From NCBI RefSeq assembly GCF_048388525.1, contig NZ_DBGCTQ010000116.1, positions 1-64,000 of the forward strand: a stretch of DNA of 64,000 nucleotides. Reading direction: 5' to 3'. Under the pieces are notes generated by a model. It made no database searches, was not told the origin of the DNA, and worked only from the letters and a program-made list of their open reading frames with translations. The stretch's first letter is position 1. Every line of letters starts with the position of its first letter. Source of the stretch: BQOK01 sp048388525. Lineage in GTDB: Bacteria; Bacillota; Clostridia; Oscillospirales; Ruminococcaceae. This document shows, piece after piece, positions 8,389 through 16,790 of this stretch. A program made the position numbers and the translations under genes.

Positions 8389-8418
8389 ATTATGACACCC
8401 AGATATAGTGGGTGTCAA
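8389..8418 (-). promoter_or_regulatory. nrdD promoter with overlapping 25-bp inverted repeat (candidate NrdR-type operator)
   Basis: The minus strand has TTGACA (8418-8413), an 18-base spacer and CATAAT (8394-8389). The spacer is occupied by a perfect inverted repeat tgacaccca-gatatag-tgggtgtca (8393-8417). A repressor bound here would block RNA polymerase. NrdR is the expected regulator of class III reductase genes and binds AT-cored palindromes with ACAC/GTGT edges; this site resembles that only loosely, so NrdR is inference. Confidence 0.7.
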
Positions 8419-8658
8419 TATGAGAGAACACAAAATAAACGCTAAGGTTTGTATGAATTTTTTGTTACTTTTGCTCTGGGTGCCCCTTTCATATGAAAAA
8501 CATGGTAAAATAACCGCAGCGCGGTTGTTTTGCCGACCGAATAAAGGGTGCATCCGCCCCTGCGCCCGGACCGGGCGCAGGGTGGCCGTTCACGCGCCGC
8601 GCTTTTTGGCAAAACAGGAAAACAAACGAAAAATCCAAAACAAAGCGGGGGAGAACGG
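8419..8658 (+). promoter_or_regulatory. Divergent control region nrdD / metallopeptidase, with leader hairpin
   Basis: This is the remainder of the 350-base gene-free stretch between the divergent genes. A loose -10 (taaaat) at about 8508-8513 could start the rightward transcript. At 8558-8582 there is a 12-bp perfect hairpin ccctgcgcccgg / ccgggcgcaggg in the leader of the metallopeptidase gene, with no T run after it. I see no coding sequence. Confidence 0.4.
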
Positions 8659-9237
8659 ATGGGCTTGCGGCAGTGCAGCATGCGCAGCGCAGGCGGGGTG
8701 GAATACGAGCTGACCCGCAAACGGGTTAAAAATTTGAATCTGCGGGTTCGGGGCGACGGCAGCGTGGCGGTGAGCGCTCCGCCGCGCGCGCCCCTGGCCG
8801 CGGTGGACGCATTTGTGGCCGGCCGGGCCGGGTGGATCGCGGCCGCGCAGGCCAAGATGCGCCGCCGGCAGGCCGCCGAGGCGGCACAGGCCGCGCCCGG
8901 CAAAAAAGAGTGCCTTGCGCTGTTTTTGCCGGTCAGCGAGCGGGTATTCCCCCTGTTTGCAGGGGTGCTGGGGGGCCAAAGGCCCGAACTGCGCGTGCGG
9001 GACATGCGCACCCGCTGGGGCAGCTGCAATGTAAAAGAGCGGCGTATCACCCTGGCGGCGCGCCTTGCCCTGATGCCCCCCGAGGCGGTGGAATACGTGG
9101 TGGTGCACGAGTACTGCCATTTTGTGCACCCCGACCACCAGGCAGGATTCTGGGCGCTGGTGGCCGGCATCCTGCCGGACTATAAGGCCCGCCGCGCCCT
9201 GCTTAAAATGCCGCCGCAGGGTGACAAGGCGGACTAA
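8659..9237 (+). CDS. YgjP-like (DUF45) zinc metallopeptidase family protein
   Basis: 192 residues from the ATG at 8659, with GGGGGAG six bases upstream. The N-terminal half has the beta-rich YELTRKRVKNLNLRV start typical of the YgjP/COG1451 family. The C-terminal half has the zinc site VVHEYCHFVHPDH (HExxH, third ligand H nearby) and the TRWGSCN block that characterises the family. Proteins of this group are cytoplasmic, M48-related putative peptidases of unclear substrate. It stands alone upstream of the flippase gene, which has its own promoter. Confidence 0.85.
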   Translation: MGLRQCSMRSAGGVEYELTRKRVKNLNLRVRGDGSVAVSAPPRAPLAAVDAFVAGRAGWIAAAQAKMRRRQAAEAAQAAPGKKECLALFLPVSERVFPLFAGVLGGQRPELRVRDMRTRWGSCNVKERRITLAARLALMPPEAVEYVVVHEYCHFVHPDHQAGFWALVAGILPDYKARRALLKMPPQGDKAD

Positions 9238-9240
9238 GCT

Positions 9241-9249
9241 TGTTATAAT
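9241..9249 (+). promoter_or_regulatory. Extended -10 promoter of the flippase gene
   Basis: TGTTATAAT, immediately after the metallopeptidase stop. A transcript starting about 9256 would make the ATG at 9261 almost leaderless and supports the GTG at 9291 as the start. Confidence 0.5.
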
Positions 9250-9290
9250 AGGGTAACCTAATGGGAACGAATCGGGAGAGGAAGGATCCG

Positions 9291-10712
9291 GTGGACGGCA
9301 AGTATAAAAAGCTGATGAACAACACCATGCTGTTTGCCATCAGCAACTTTTCCTCCAAGCTGCTCAGCATCGTGCTGCAGCCCTACATCACCTTTGCCAT
9401 GGGCGAGGTGGAGGAGGTGGGCATCACCAAGCTGGTGCAGAACATCGGCTCACTGCTCATCCCACTGGTGAGCATGGGCGTGAGCTTTGCCATTATCCGG
9501 TTCGGGCTGGAAAAACAAAACAGCAAGAGCCAGGTGTTCACCAACGGCCTTGTGACCATTTTGCTGGGGTTTGGGCTGATGCTGGCTTTTTACCCGCTGC
9601 TGCGGCTGATCCCGCTGTTCAATACCTACGCGCTGCTTTTGTATGTACATGTGCTGGTGAGCTGCCTGCGCACCCTGTGCACCCAATTTGTGCGCAGCCG
9701 CCAGATCAACCGGCTGGTCGCGTTGGACGGCGTTCTGTGCAGCGCGACCAATTTGGGGTTTATGCTGCTGTTTTTGTCCGGGCTGCACCTGGGGGCCGAG
9801 GGGTATGTGCTGGCGCTCATCTGCTCGGACGCGCTGAGCGCGCTGTTCGTGTTTGTGATCGCGGGGCTGCGGCGCTACCTGCGCTTTGCCAGCTTTAACC
9901 TGCCGCTGTGGAAAAAGATGATGGGCTACGCGCTGCCCATGGTGCCCGCACAGATCAGCTTTTGGATCATCAACGCCAGCGACCTGTTTTTTGTAAAGGT
10001 GATGTGCAACGGCTACGAGGGCCAGGCGGGCGAATACTGGACCGGCCTTTTGGGGGTGGGCTACTTTTTGCCCACCATTCTGACGGTACTGGGCACCATT
10101 TTTTACGAGGCGTGGCAGCTCTCGGCCGTGACCGAGGAGCAGGGGCGGGAGCGGTTTTTCAGCCGGGTGTTCAGCCTTTACCAGAGCCTTTTGTTCTGCT
10201 GCTGCGCGGGGATTGTGCTGCTGTGCCGCCCGCTCATGTTCCTGTTCAAGGCGAATTTTTACGAGGCCTGGCAGTTTGTGCCGCTGCTCACCATTGCCAC
10301 GCTGTTCAACTGCCTGAACCAGTTCCTGAACAGCATTTACATGGTGGAAAAGCGCAGTACCCTGTCGCTTTACACCATGATGGCGGGCGCTGTTGCAAAC
10401 TGCGCGCTCAACTGGCTGTTCATTCCCCGCATGGGACCGAATGGGGTGACCCTGGCCAGCTTTTTGAGCTATCTGCTGGTGTTTTTGCTGCGGGCGGTGA
10501 ACACCCGGGGGCTGCTGCGCATTGATTTTGCGCCGGTAAAGCTTGTGTTCAACGGAATCATGGTCATGGCCGAGGTGGGGTTGATGCTGTTCCAGGCGCC
10601 CCACTGGGCGATCTGGTGCTCGCTGCTCACGGTGGGGGTATGCGCCTTTAACTTCCAGGGGGTTTTGGGCATGCTGCGCCAGCTGCTGGGCAGGCGGGGC
10701 CGGCGCGCCTGA
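9291..10712 (+). CDS. Polysaccharide/lipid-linked oligosaccharide flippase (MATE/MVF-like superfamily)
   Basis: 473 residues from the GTG at 9291, which has GAGAGGAAGGA just upstream; the in-frame ATG at 9261 has no good ribosome site and lies almost on the predicted transcription start. The protein is hydrophobic with about 12-14 membrane segments. It begins KLMNNTMLFAISNFSSKLLS and contains YALPMVPAQISFWIINASD, the usual pattern of Wzx/SpoVB-like polysaccharide transporters. It probably moves lipid-linked glycan across the membrane; the glycan is unknown. A glycosyltransferase gene follows after a terminator, compatible with surface polysaccharide work. Confidence 0.85.
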   Translation: MDGKYKKLMNNTMLFAISNFSSKLLSIVLQPYITFAMGEVEEVGITKLVQNIGSLLIPLVSMGVSFAIIRFGLEKQNSKSQVFTNGLVTILLGFGLMLAFYPLLRLIPLFNTYALLLYVHVLVSCLRTLCTQFVRSRQINRLVALDGVLCSATNLGFMLLFLSGLHLGAEGYVLALICSDALSALFVFVIAGLRRYLRFASFNLPLWKKMMGYALPMVPAQISFWIINASDLFFVKVMCNGYEGQAGEYWTGLLGVGYFLPTILTVLGTIFYEAWQLSAVTEEQGRERFFSRVFSLYQSLLFCCCAGIVLLCRPLMFLFKANFYEAWQFVPLLTIATLFNCLNQFLNSIYMVEKRSTLSLYTMMAGAVANCALNWLFIPRMGPNGVTLASFLSYLLVFLLRAVNTRGLLRIDFAPVKLVFNGIMVMAEVGLMLFQAPHWAIWCSLLTVGVCAFNFQGVLGMLRQLLGRRGRRA

Positions 10713-10739
10713 AGGCGCGGACAGAAGGGGGAAGCACGA

Positions 10740-11267
10740 ATGGATCGCAGTGCGCTGCAAAAGCTGGATCACGGGCTGTATGTGCTCACCGCGGTGGACG
10801 GGGGCCGGGGTGTGGGGTGTGTGGTGAGCGCGGTCACGCCGCTTGCCACCGCCGACCCGCAGCTCACCGTGAGCCTGCACAGGGAAAACTTTACGGCCCG
10901 CGCGGTGCAGCGCGGCAAAACATTTGCGCTTTCGGTGCTGGCCGAAAGCGCGCCCCCGAAGCTGATCGAGCGGTTCGGGCTTTATTCCTGCGCAGAGATC
11001 GACAAATTCGAGGGCCTGCAGGTGGCCGAGCTGCGTGCGGTGCCCTGCCCGGCTGAACATGTGAGCGCGATTTTGATCTGCCGGGTAAAGGACGTTACCG
11101 AGGCGGGGGAACGGCTGCTGGTGCTGGCCGGCGTGACCGACGCGGCGGTGCTGAGCGGCGAGCCCCCCCTGCGGGACAAAGCCTACCGGCTGGAGCAAAA
11201 GGGCCCGGTGCCGCCCCGCGCAAGCCCGCTGCTAAAAAAAGGAAGCCTGCTTTTTGAAAACAGGTAA
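10740..11267 (+). CDS. Flavin reductase-like FMN-binding domain protein
   Basis: 175 residues; the ATG at 10740 follows GGGGGAAGC, 27 bases after the flippase gene. The whole length matches the flavin-reductase-like split-barrel: LDHGLYVLTAVDGGRGVGC at the N-terminus, then VSLHRENFTARAVQRGKTFALSVL, where the family binds FMN through backbone and Ser/Thr contacts. Such proteins transfer electrons from NAD(P)H or a partner to flavin. It is last in its transcription unit, before a strong terminator. The partner is unknown. Confidence 0.8.
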   Translation: MDRSALQKLDHGLYVLTAVDGGRGVGCVVSAVTPLATADPQLTVSLHRENFTARAVQRGKTFALSVLAESAPPKLIERFGLYSCAEIDKFEGLQVAELRAVPCPAEHVSAILICRVKDVTEAGERLLVLAGVTDAAVLSGEPPLRDKAYRLEQKGPVPPRASPLLKKGSLLFENR

Positions 11268-11272
11268 AATGC

Positions 11273-11314
11273 CCCCAAAGCCTGTGGTCTTGCGGCTTTG
11301 GGGCCTTTTTTTTT
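11273..11314 (+). terminator. Intrinsic terminator after the flavin reductase-like gene
   Basis: 10-bp stem ccccaaagcc / ggctttgggg with an 11-base loop, followed after two bases by nine T. Confidence 0.93.
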
Positions 11315-11457
11315 CGCCCGCAGAATCTTAAATCTTTCTTACAAAATGAAAAAAATCAAAAAAACTGAAAATATACGCTTCCCCCTCTCGTTGAATGGGA
11401 TGTAACGGCCCGGGCGCATCCGCGCTAAATCGGGGGCCGGGAGAGGATGGGCCGACT

Positions 11458-12696
11458 ATGGCCGATACATTGCTTTTGATCAGCCGCCTGTGCATGATGG
11501 CGCTGGGTGTGTGCTGCGCCTACCAGGGCCTTTACGCCCTGCTGACCCTGATGAAAAAACCGAAGTGGAACCCGGGCAAGGGTGAAAACCGCTACGCCGT
11601 GCTGGTGTGCGCCCGCAACGAGGAGGCCGTGCTTCCCCAACTGCTCGAGAGCATCCGCGCCCAGGATTACCCGGGCGGTGTGGATATGTATGTAGCCGCC
11701 GACAACTGCACCGACGGGACCGCAAAGGCAGCCCGCCAGGCGGGAGCCACCGTGTTCGAGCGGCAGAACAAGCAGCTTGTGGGCAAGGGCTACGCGCTGG
11801 ATTTTTTGCTTAAAAAGATCTGGGCGCTGGGCAAGCATTACGACGGCTACTTTGTGTTTGATGCGGATAACCTGCTTCGGCCGGATTTTGTGCGCCGGAT
11901 GGACGGCGTGTTCGGCCCCGAGTGCCCGGTGGTCACCAGCTACCGAAACTCGAAAAACTACGCAGGCTGGATCGCCTCGGGCTACGCACTGTGCTTTCTG
12001 CGCGAGGCCCGCTACATGAACGCCCCCCGCATGATGCTGAAAACCAGCTGCAACGTGACCGGCACCGGTTTTGTGGTGAGCGAGGAGATTTTGAAAGAGG
12101 CGGGCGGCTGGCCCTGGCACCTTTTGTGCGAGGACTTGCAGTTCTCGGTGGATCAGATCCTGGCGGGCCGCCGCATTGGCTACTGCCCCCAGGCGGAGTT
12201 CTTTGACGAGCAGCCCACCGATTACGCGGCCAGCGTGAAACAGCGCATGCGCTGGTGCAAGGGCTTTTTGCAGGTGCTGGGCTCGCGGGGCGGCCGCATG
12301 GTCAAGGGCGCGCTGCGGGGCAGCTGGGCCTGCGCCGACATTCTGCTCTCCTATATGCCGATCCTGCTGTGCACCGCTTTGAGCCTGTGCTTTGCGGGCC
12401 TGGCCGCGCTGGCGGCCGGCAGCTGGAGCCTGCTTGGGCTCTCGGTGCTGCAGCTGATCGCGGGGGCGTATGTTTCGCTGCTGGGCATGGGGATCCTGAC
12501 CGGCATCACCGAGTGGAAGAATTTGCGGGCCACCACCGCGCAAAAGCTGGCAAGCCTGGTGACCTTCCCGCTGTTCATGGCCACCTACCTGCCTGTGGGA
12601 CTTATGGCCTGTTTTAAAAAGGTGGAGTGGGCGCCCATCCGGCACTCGGCCGCGGTGAGCATCCGCCAGGTGGCGGGCACCGAAAAGGCCGCCTGA
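11458..12696 (+). CDS. Family 2 glycosyltransferase, processive-type membrane enzyme
   Basis: 412 residues; the ATG at 11458 has GGGAGAGGAT upstream and is preferred to an in-frame ATG at 11395. An N-terminal membrane segment (about 5-25) precedes the GT-A domain: YAVLVCARNEE (about 44-54), AADNCTDGT (about 78-86), FDADN (metal and sugar-nucleotide binding), LCEDLQFS (catalytic Asp region) and QRMRWCKG (the QxxRW motif of processive synthases). About four membrane helices follow at the C-terminus. This architecture is shared with hyaluronan/cellulose-synthase-like enzymes. Its donor sugar cannot be read from sequence. Confidence 0.87.
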   Translation: MADTLLLISRLCMMALGVCCAYQGLYALLTLMKKPKWNPGKGENRYAVLVCARNEEAVLPQLLESIRAQDYPGGVDMYVAADNCTDGTAKAARQAGATVFERQNKQLVGKGYALDFLLKKIWALGKHYDGYFVFDADNLLRPDFVRRMDGVFGPECPVVTSYRNSKNYAGWIASGYALCFLREARYMNAPRMMLKTSCNVTGTGFVVSEEILKEAGGWPWHLLCEDLQFSVDQILAGRRIGYCPQAEFFDEQPTDYAASVKQRMRWCKGFLQVLGSRGGRMVKGALRGSWACADILLSYMPILLCTALSLCFAGLAALAAGSWSLLGLSVLQLIAGAYVSLLGMGILTGITEWKNLRATTAQKLASLVTFPLFMATYLPVGLMACFKKVEWAPIRHSAAVSIRQVAGTEKAA

Positions 12697-12712
12697 ACAC
12701 AACTGAAAAAGA

Positions 12713-12748
12713 GAACACCGCCGGTCCAAAGGACCGGCGGTGTTCTTT
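12713..12748. terminator. Bidirectional terminator between convergent genes
   Basis: 15-bp perfect stem gaacaccgccggtcc / ggaccggcggtgttc with AAA loop. T residues follow on the plus strand, and the A run before the stem gives a U tract on the minus strand. Confidence 0.9.
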
Positions 12749-12763
12749 GCATGTGGGGCGGCA

Positions 12764-13582
12764 TTAACGCGGCAGGCGGGCTTTGAACTCGGCTTTCAGC
12801 TCGGCCAGGGCGTCGCTGTGCTTTAAGTTCTGCATGGCGGGGAAGGCCCGCATCAGCCGGCCCGCACCGAACAGGCGGCTGTCCACCAGCTTGGCCCGCA
12901 GAAAATCGCGCCGCACCTCCAGCTCGGCAAGCTTTGCGGGCAGGGCTTCCCTGCCCTCCTCCAGCTTTTCGTCGGCGGCAAGGGCCGCGTCGCTCAGGTT
13001 CCGGCTGATGGCGTCGCTGCCCCGGCGCAGGGCCGCGGCAATGCGCTCCAGCTCCCGCAGGTCCCGTTCCAGGCCGATGAGGGTGGTCAGGGTGGCGGCC
13101 AGGTCGATCAGAAAGGCAAGCCCAAAGACCCCCAGCAGGGTCCAGCCCACCGGGCGGGGCAAAAAGGCGACAAATTTTGCCACCGGCGGATGCAGAAGGC
13201 GCACCGCCGCCATGCCCCCCAGGCCCCAGGCCAGGCTGAACCCCAGGCACACGTAACCGCCCAGGTTGAAGGGCTGGTCGGAATAATCCCACCAGGTGGT
13301 GTGGAAGGCCTTTTTCAGCACAAAGCCGGTCACCAGTTCCAGGGCGCTGGTGAGCAGAAAAGATCCCAGGAACAAGAGCGGCAGGCTGCCCTGCAGCGGG
13401 GTGAGGCAGAGCAGCACGATCACCATGCCGAAGCCGTAGATGGGGCACAGCGGGCCGTTCAAAAAGCCCCGGTTTACCCACTGGCCGGTGGTCGCGGTGC
13501 AGAAGATCACCTCCACACACCAGCCCAGCACCGCATAAATAAAGAAGTACCAGAGCAGCTGGTACACAGAAAAACCAAACAT
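12764..13582 (-). CDS. CmpB-family (PF06541-like) membrane protein, putative ABC transporter permease-type
   Basis: 272 residues; start ATG with GGAGGGGG upstream. The N-terminal 150 residues carry four to five membrane helices and the family pattern FIYAVLGWCVEVIFC, NRGFLNGPLCPIYGFG and YSDQPFNLGGYVC. The remaining 110 residues are charged and helical (LERDLRELERIAAALRRG), a cytoplasmic coiled-coil-like tail. The family is widespread in Clostridia; its name as an ABC permease is by old annotation and no ATPase gene is adjacent. It is transcribed alone, towards a shared terminator. Confidence 0.8.
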   Translation of the reverse strand: MFGFSVYQLLWYFFIYAVLGWCVEVIFCTATTGQWVNRGFLNGPLCPIYGFGMVIVLLCLTPLQGSLPLLFLGSFLLTSALELVTGFVLKKAFHTTWWDYSDQPFNLGGYVCLGFSLAWGLGGMAAVRLLHPPVAKFVAFLPRPVGWTLLGVFGLAFLIDLAATLTTLIGLERDLRELERIAAALRRGSDAISRNLSDAALAADEKLEEGREALPAKLAELEVRRDFLRAKLVDSRLFGAGRLMRAFPAMQNLKHSDALAELKAEFKARLPR

Positions 13583-13629
13583 TGCTTCCCCCTCCTTTTG
13601 TAGCCATTATAGCACCGGCGGCCGGGATA

Positions 13630-13638
13630 TGGTATAAT
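13630..13638 (+). promoter_or_regulatory. Extended -10 promoter of dinB
   Basis: TGGTATAAT, 42 bases before the GTG start of dinB; no -35 match at 16-18 bases. Confidence 0.55.
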
Positions 13639-13679
13639 CAGTAACGGGGATTTGTCGAAACAGAAAGGGGGCGCGCGCC

Positions 13680-14948
13680 GTGGAAGAGCGCTGGGTTCTG
13701 CATTGCGACTGCAACAGCTTTTACGCCAGCGTGGAGCTGCTGGCGCACCCCGAACTGAGGCAAAGATGCGTGGCAGTGTGCGGCGACCCCGAGAGCCGGC
13801 ATGGGATCATCCTGGCAAAAAACGAGCCCGCAAAAAAGCTGGGCGTCAAGACCGCCGAGACCATCTGGCAGGCAAAGCGCAAGTGCCCGGACCTGGTGCT
13901 GCTGCCCCCCCACCGGGAACTGTACCGCAAATACTACCGGATCATCAACACGATCTACCAGCGCTATACCGACCGGGTGGAGCCCTTCAGCATTGACGAG
14001 AGCTGGCTGGACGTGACCGGTTCCTGGCAGCTGTTTGAAAAAAGCCCCGCCGCGCTGGCGGACCGGCTGCGGGCCGAGGTGAAAGCCGCCACCGGGCTGA
14101 CCATCTCGGTGGGGGTGAGCTTTAACAAGGTATTCGCAAAGCTGGGCAGCGACTATAAAAAACCGGACGCCACCACCCTGATCAGCCGGCAGAACTACAG
14201 GGATATTTTGTGGCCGCTGCCGGTGGGGCAGATGCTGTTTGTGGGCCGCTCTGCGAAGGAAAAGCTGCAGGGCCTGGGGGTGCGCACCATCGGCGAGCTG
14301 GCGGCGGCCGAGCCCGCCATGCTGCAGAGCGCCCTGGGCAAGCTGGGCCCTGAGATCGGGCGTTATGCCCGCGGCGAGGACGCAGAGCCCGTGCGCCGAT
14401 GGGGCGAGGCCGAGCCGGTAAAATCGGTGGGCAACGGCATGACCTTCAAGCGCAACCTTTGCGGCCCGGCCGACATCCGGCACGCGCTCACGGTCCTGGC
14501 CGACGAGGTGGCCGCCCGGCTGCGCCGCCACGGCGTATGGGCGGGCGCAGTGCAGGTGACGGTGCGCGACACCCAGCTCAAGACCATCACCCGGCAAAAG
14601 CAGCTGCCCCAGGCCACCCACCTGGCAAAGGACCTGGAAGGGGGCTGCTGGCAGCTCATGCAGGCCAACTGGGAGATGCAAAAGCCCATCCGCATGCTCA
14701 CGGTCACGGCGCTTTCCATTACCACTGAGCCCTTTGCGGTGCAGCAGAGCTTTTTTGAGGACGCGCCGAGGACCGACCCGAAGAGGGAAAAGCTGGAGCA
14801 AAGCCTGGACGCCATCCGCCAGAAGTACGGCAGGGCGGCCATTGGCGCGGGAAGCATTTTGAAAAACGATCTGGGGCTGGGGGAGCTTGCCATTGGGAGC
14901 CCCGGCGAGGACGAGGATCTGGACGAAAAGGTAAAGGGGCCACTTTAA
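13680..14948 (+). CDS. dinB: DNA polymerase IV (Y family)
   Basis: 422 residues from a GTG start preceded by AAAGGGGG. The palm has the first metal-binding aspartate in HCDCNSFYASVE (about residues 8-19) and the acidic pair in SIDESWLDVT (about 102-111). The finger, thumb with helix-hairpin-helix (VGRSAKEKLQGLGV) and little-finger domains follow in the usual order and length. Pol IV copies past damaged bases with low fidelity. No obvious clamp-binding pentapeptide ends the protein. It heads an operon with a HAD phosphatase and a Dabb protein; no LexA box was identified. Confidence 0.95.
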   Translation: MEERWVLHCDCNSFYASVELLAHPELRQRCVAVCGDPESRHGIILAKNEPAKKLGVKTAETIWQAKRKCPDLVLLPPHRELYRKYYRIINTIYQRYTDRVEPFSIDESWLDVTGSWQLFEKSPAALADRLRAEVKAATGLTISVGVSFNKVFAKLGSDYKKPDATTLISRQNYRDILWPLPVGQMLFVGRSAKEKLQGLGVRTIGELAAAEPAMLQSALGKLGPEIGRYARGEDAEPVRRWGEAEPVKSVGNGMTFKRNLCGPADIRHALTVLADEVAARLRRHGVWAGAVQVTVRDTQLKTITRQKQLPQATHLAKDLEGGCWQLMQANWEMQKPIRMLTVTALSITTEPFAVQQSFFEDAPRTDPKREKLEQSLDAIRQKYGRAAIGAGSILKNDLGLGELAIGSPGEDEDLDEKVKGPL

Positions 14949-14962
14949 AAGGGGGAGCGCGT

Positions 14963-15613
14963 ATGATCAAAGCGGTGCTGTTTGATATGGACGGCCTGAT
15001 GTTCGACACCGAGCGCATGTATCACGATGCCTGGCTGGAGCTGGGGCGGCGGCGGGGCCTGGCGATGACCGAGGAGATCGTGACCGGTATGCGGGGCCGC
15101 AACCGGCAGGGATGCGTCGCGCTGTGCAGGGAGGCCTTCGGCGCGAAGTTCGATTTTACTGAGCTGCGCGACGCCTGTGTGGAGCGCATGGAGGCCGCGA
15201 TCGCAGAAAAGGGCCTGCCCAAGCGCCCGGGGCTGGACGAACTGCTGGGCGAGCTTGCCCGCCGGGGCCTGCCCGCGGTGCTGGCCACCAGCACCAGCCG
15301 GGCCACCGCCCTGCGCTACCTGGAGCTTGCCGGGGTGAGCGGGTATTTTAAGGGCGCGGTCTGCGGCGACGAGGTGGAGCACAGCAAGCCCGCGCCGGAC
15401 ATCTTTTTGCGGGCGGCGGCCCTGGCGGGCGTGCCGCCGCGGCACTGCATGGTGCTGGAAGACAGCCCCAACGGCCTGCGGGCCGGCGCGGCGGCGGGCT
15501 GCCGCGCCGTAATGGTGCCGGATCTTGACCCCGTCACCCCCGAGCTGGCGGCCCTGGCCGCGGCGGTGGTGCCCAGCCTGCGGGAGGCGATCCCCCTGCT
15601 GGACACCCTTTGA
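14963..15613 (+). CDS. HAD-family hydrolase, beta-phosphoglucomutase-like subgroup
   Basis: 216 residues; ATG with GGGGGAG upstream, 14 bases after dinB. HAD motif I is FDMDGLMFDT (nucleophile Asp8 and general acid Asp10), motif II is ATSTSR, motif III is the Lys in HSKPAPDIF and motif IV is LEDSPNG. A helical cap lies between motifs I and II. It should remove or move phosphate on small sugar or nucleotide phosphates; the substrate cannot be read from sequence. Confidence 0.88.
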   Translation: MIKAVLFDMDGLMFDTERMYHDAWLELGRRRGLAMTEEIVTGMRGRNRQGCVALCREAFGAKFDFTELRDACVERMEAAIAEKGLPKRPGLDELLGELARRGLPAVLATSTSRATALRYLELAGVSGYFKGAVCGDEVEHSKPAPDIFLRAAALAGVPPRHCMVLEDSPNGLRAGAAAGCRAVMVPDLDPVTPELAALAAAVVPSLREAIPLLDTL

Positions 15614-15665
15614 GATTTCAACAAACCAGCCGCGGGGCTGTGGAAAAAGAAAGGAAGAATAAAAC

Positions 15666-15950
15666 ATGGTAAAGCATATCGTGATGTGGAACCTGGCCGA
15701 CAAGGAAAACGCGGTGGCCACCGCCGCAAAAATGAAGGAAAAGCTGGAGGGCCTGGTGGGCGTGGTGCCCGGGCTCAAAAGCGCCTGGGTGCACAAGAGC
15801 TTTGCGGGCTACGACGTGGTGCTGATCACCGAGTTGGAGAGCCGCGGGGCCCTGGCGGTGTATCAGGAGCACCCGGCCCACCTGGAAGTGAAAAAGTTCA
15901 TTCACACGGTCATCACCGACCGCGCGTTCTGTGATTTCGAGATGGAATAG
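15666..15950 (+). CDS. Dabb (stress-responsive alpha/beta barrel) family protein
   Basis: 94 residues, ATG with AAAGGAAG upstream. The ferredoxin-like pattern starts with MVKHIVMWNL, continues with a helix (AKMKEKLEGL), VVLITEL and HPAHLEVKKFI, and ends at ITDRAFCDFE; these are the Dabb family landmarks. Members form dimeric barrels, and some bind or modify small hydrophobic compounds. It is last in the dinB unit, before a strong bidirectional terminator. Confidence 0.88.
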   Translation: MVKHIVMWNLADKENAVATAAKMKEKLEGLVGVVPGLKSAWVHKSFAGYDVVLITELESRGALAVYQEHPAHLEVKKFIHTVITDRAFCDFEME

Positions 15951-15960
15951 TTTTATCAAA

Positions 15961-16006
15961 ACAAACAGCGGCCCGCCGGGGATTTTCCCGGCGGGCCGCT
16001 GTTTGT
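15961..16006. terminator. Strong bidirectional terminator
   Basis: 20-bp perfect stem starting acaaacagcggcccgccggg with a 6-base loop, between convergent genes. Its core is nearly identical to the terminator at 40998-41044. Confidence 0.88.
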
Positions 16007-16010
16007 ATCG

Positions 16011-16778
16011 CTACAAAGCCGCGATGGTTTCCAGGCACAGGTCCACCATCGCACGCCGTACCTTGTGCTGGCTTCGCCAGCCGCGCTCGGCCCAAGCCTC
16101 GCCCGAAACGTCGTCGGCTGCGTAGAGAAGCTGCGCGGCCTGCAGGCCCCGGAAGGCGGCCGCGGCAAAAAAGCCCGCCGCCTCCATCTCCACCGTCAGG
16201 CAGCCCTCGGCCGCGCGCCGGGCGATTTTACCCCTGGTTTCGCGGTAAAGCGCGTCGGTCGTCCAGGTCTTGCCTTTGAGAAAGGGCAGGCCGTGGACCG
16301 CCAGGGCGCGTTCCAGCGCGGCCACAAGCTCCGGGTCGGGCAAGGCTTCCCGGCCCGGGGGCAGGTAATGGTACGAGGCGCCCTCGTCCCGCACGGCGGC
16401 GGTGGGCAGGATCAGGCGCCCCGCAGTGAGCCCGCTTTGCAGCGCGCCGGCCGCCCCGCAGATCAAAAAGGTGCCGCAGCCCATTGCGGCCAGTTCGTCC
16501 AGCGCGCCGGCTGCCCCGGCGCTGCCGGCAAAAGGCATGGCAAGGCACACGGGCACCCCGCCCACCTCCAGGGGGTAGATGGGCAGCGTCACGATTTCGG
16601 AGCGCAGGGCAGCCAGCGGCTGCAGGCCCTGTGCGGCGCACTTTTCCTCCACGATTTCCCGGAAAAAGGTGAGAACGCACCGGCGCGGCAGCCGTGCGCC
16701 GCCAGCCCAGTCGGCCGGGGAGATCACGGCGTCCGGGTCGGGGTCAAACTCTAAAATGGGGAAGGGCTGTTCCTTCAT
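16011..16778 (-). CDS. Nucleoside phosphorylase (PNP/UDP family)
   Basis: 255 residues; start ATG with AAAGGAG upstream. Family blocks are present in order: LPIYPLEVGGVPVCLA, ICGAAGALQSGL (phosphate and base pocket), ILPTAAVRDEGASYHYLPP and CLTVEMEAAGFFAAAAF (the ribose-binding VEMEA). It should split a nucleoside with phosphate into base and ribose-1-phosphate; uridine phosphorylase is the closest type, but specificity is not certain. It lies 12 bases after trmB and is last in the alaX-trmB operon. Confidence 0.85.
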   Translation of the reverse strand: MKEQPFPILEFDPDPDAVISPADWAGGARLPRRCVLTFFREIVEEKCAAQGLQPLAALRSEIVTLPIYPLEVGGVPVCLAMPFAGSAGAAGALDELAAMGCGTFLICGAAGALQSGLTAGRLILPTAAVRDEGASYHYLPPGREALPDPELVAALERALAVHGLPFLKGKTWTTDALYRETRGKIARRAAEGCLTVEMEAAGFFAAAAFRGLQAAQLLYAADDVSGEAWAERGWRSQHKVRRAMVDLCLETIAAL

Positions 16779-16790
16779 GGGAAAACTCCT

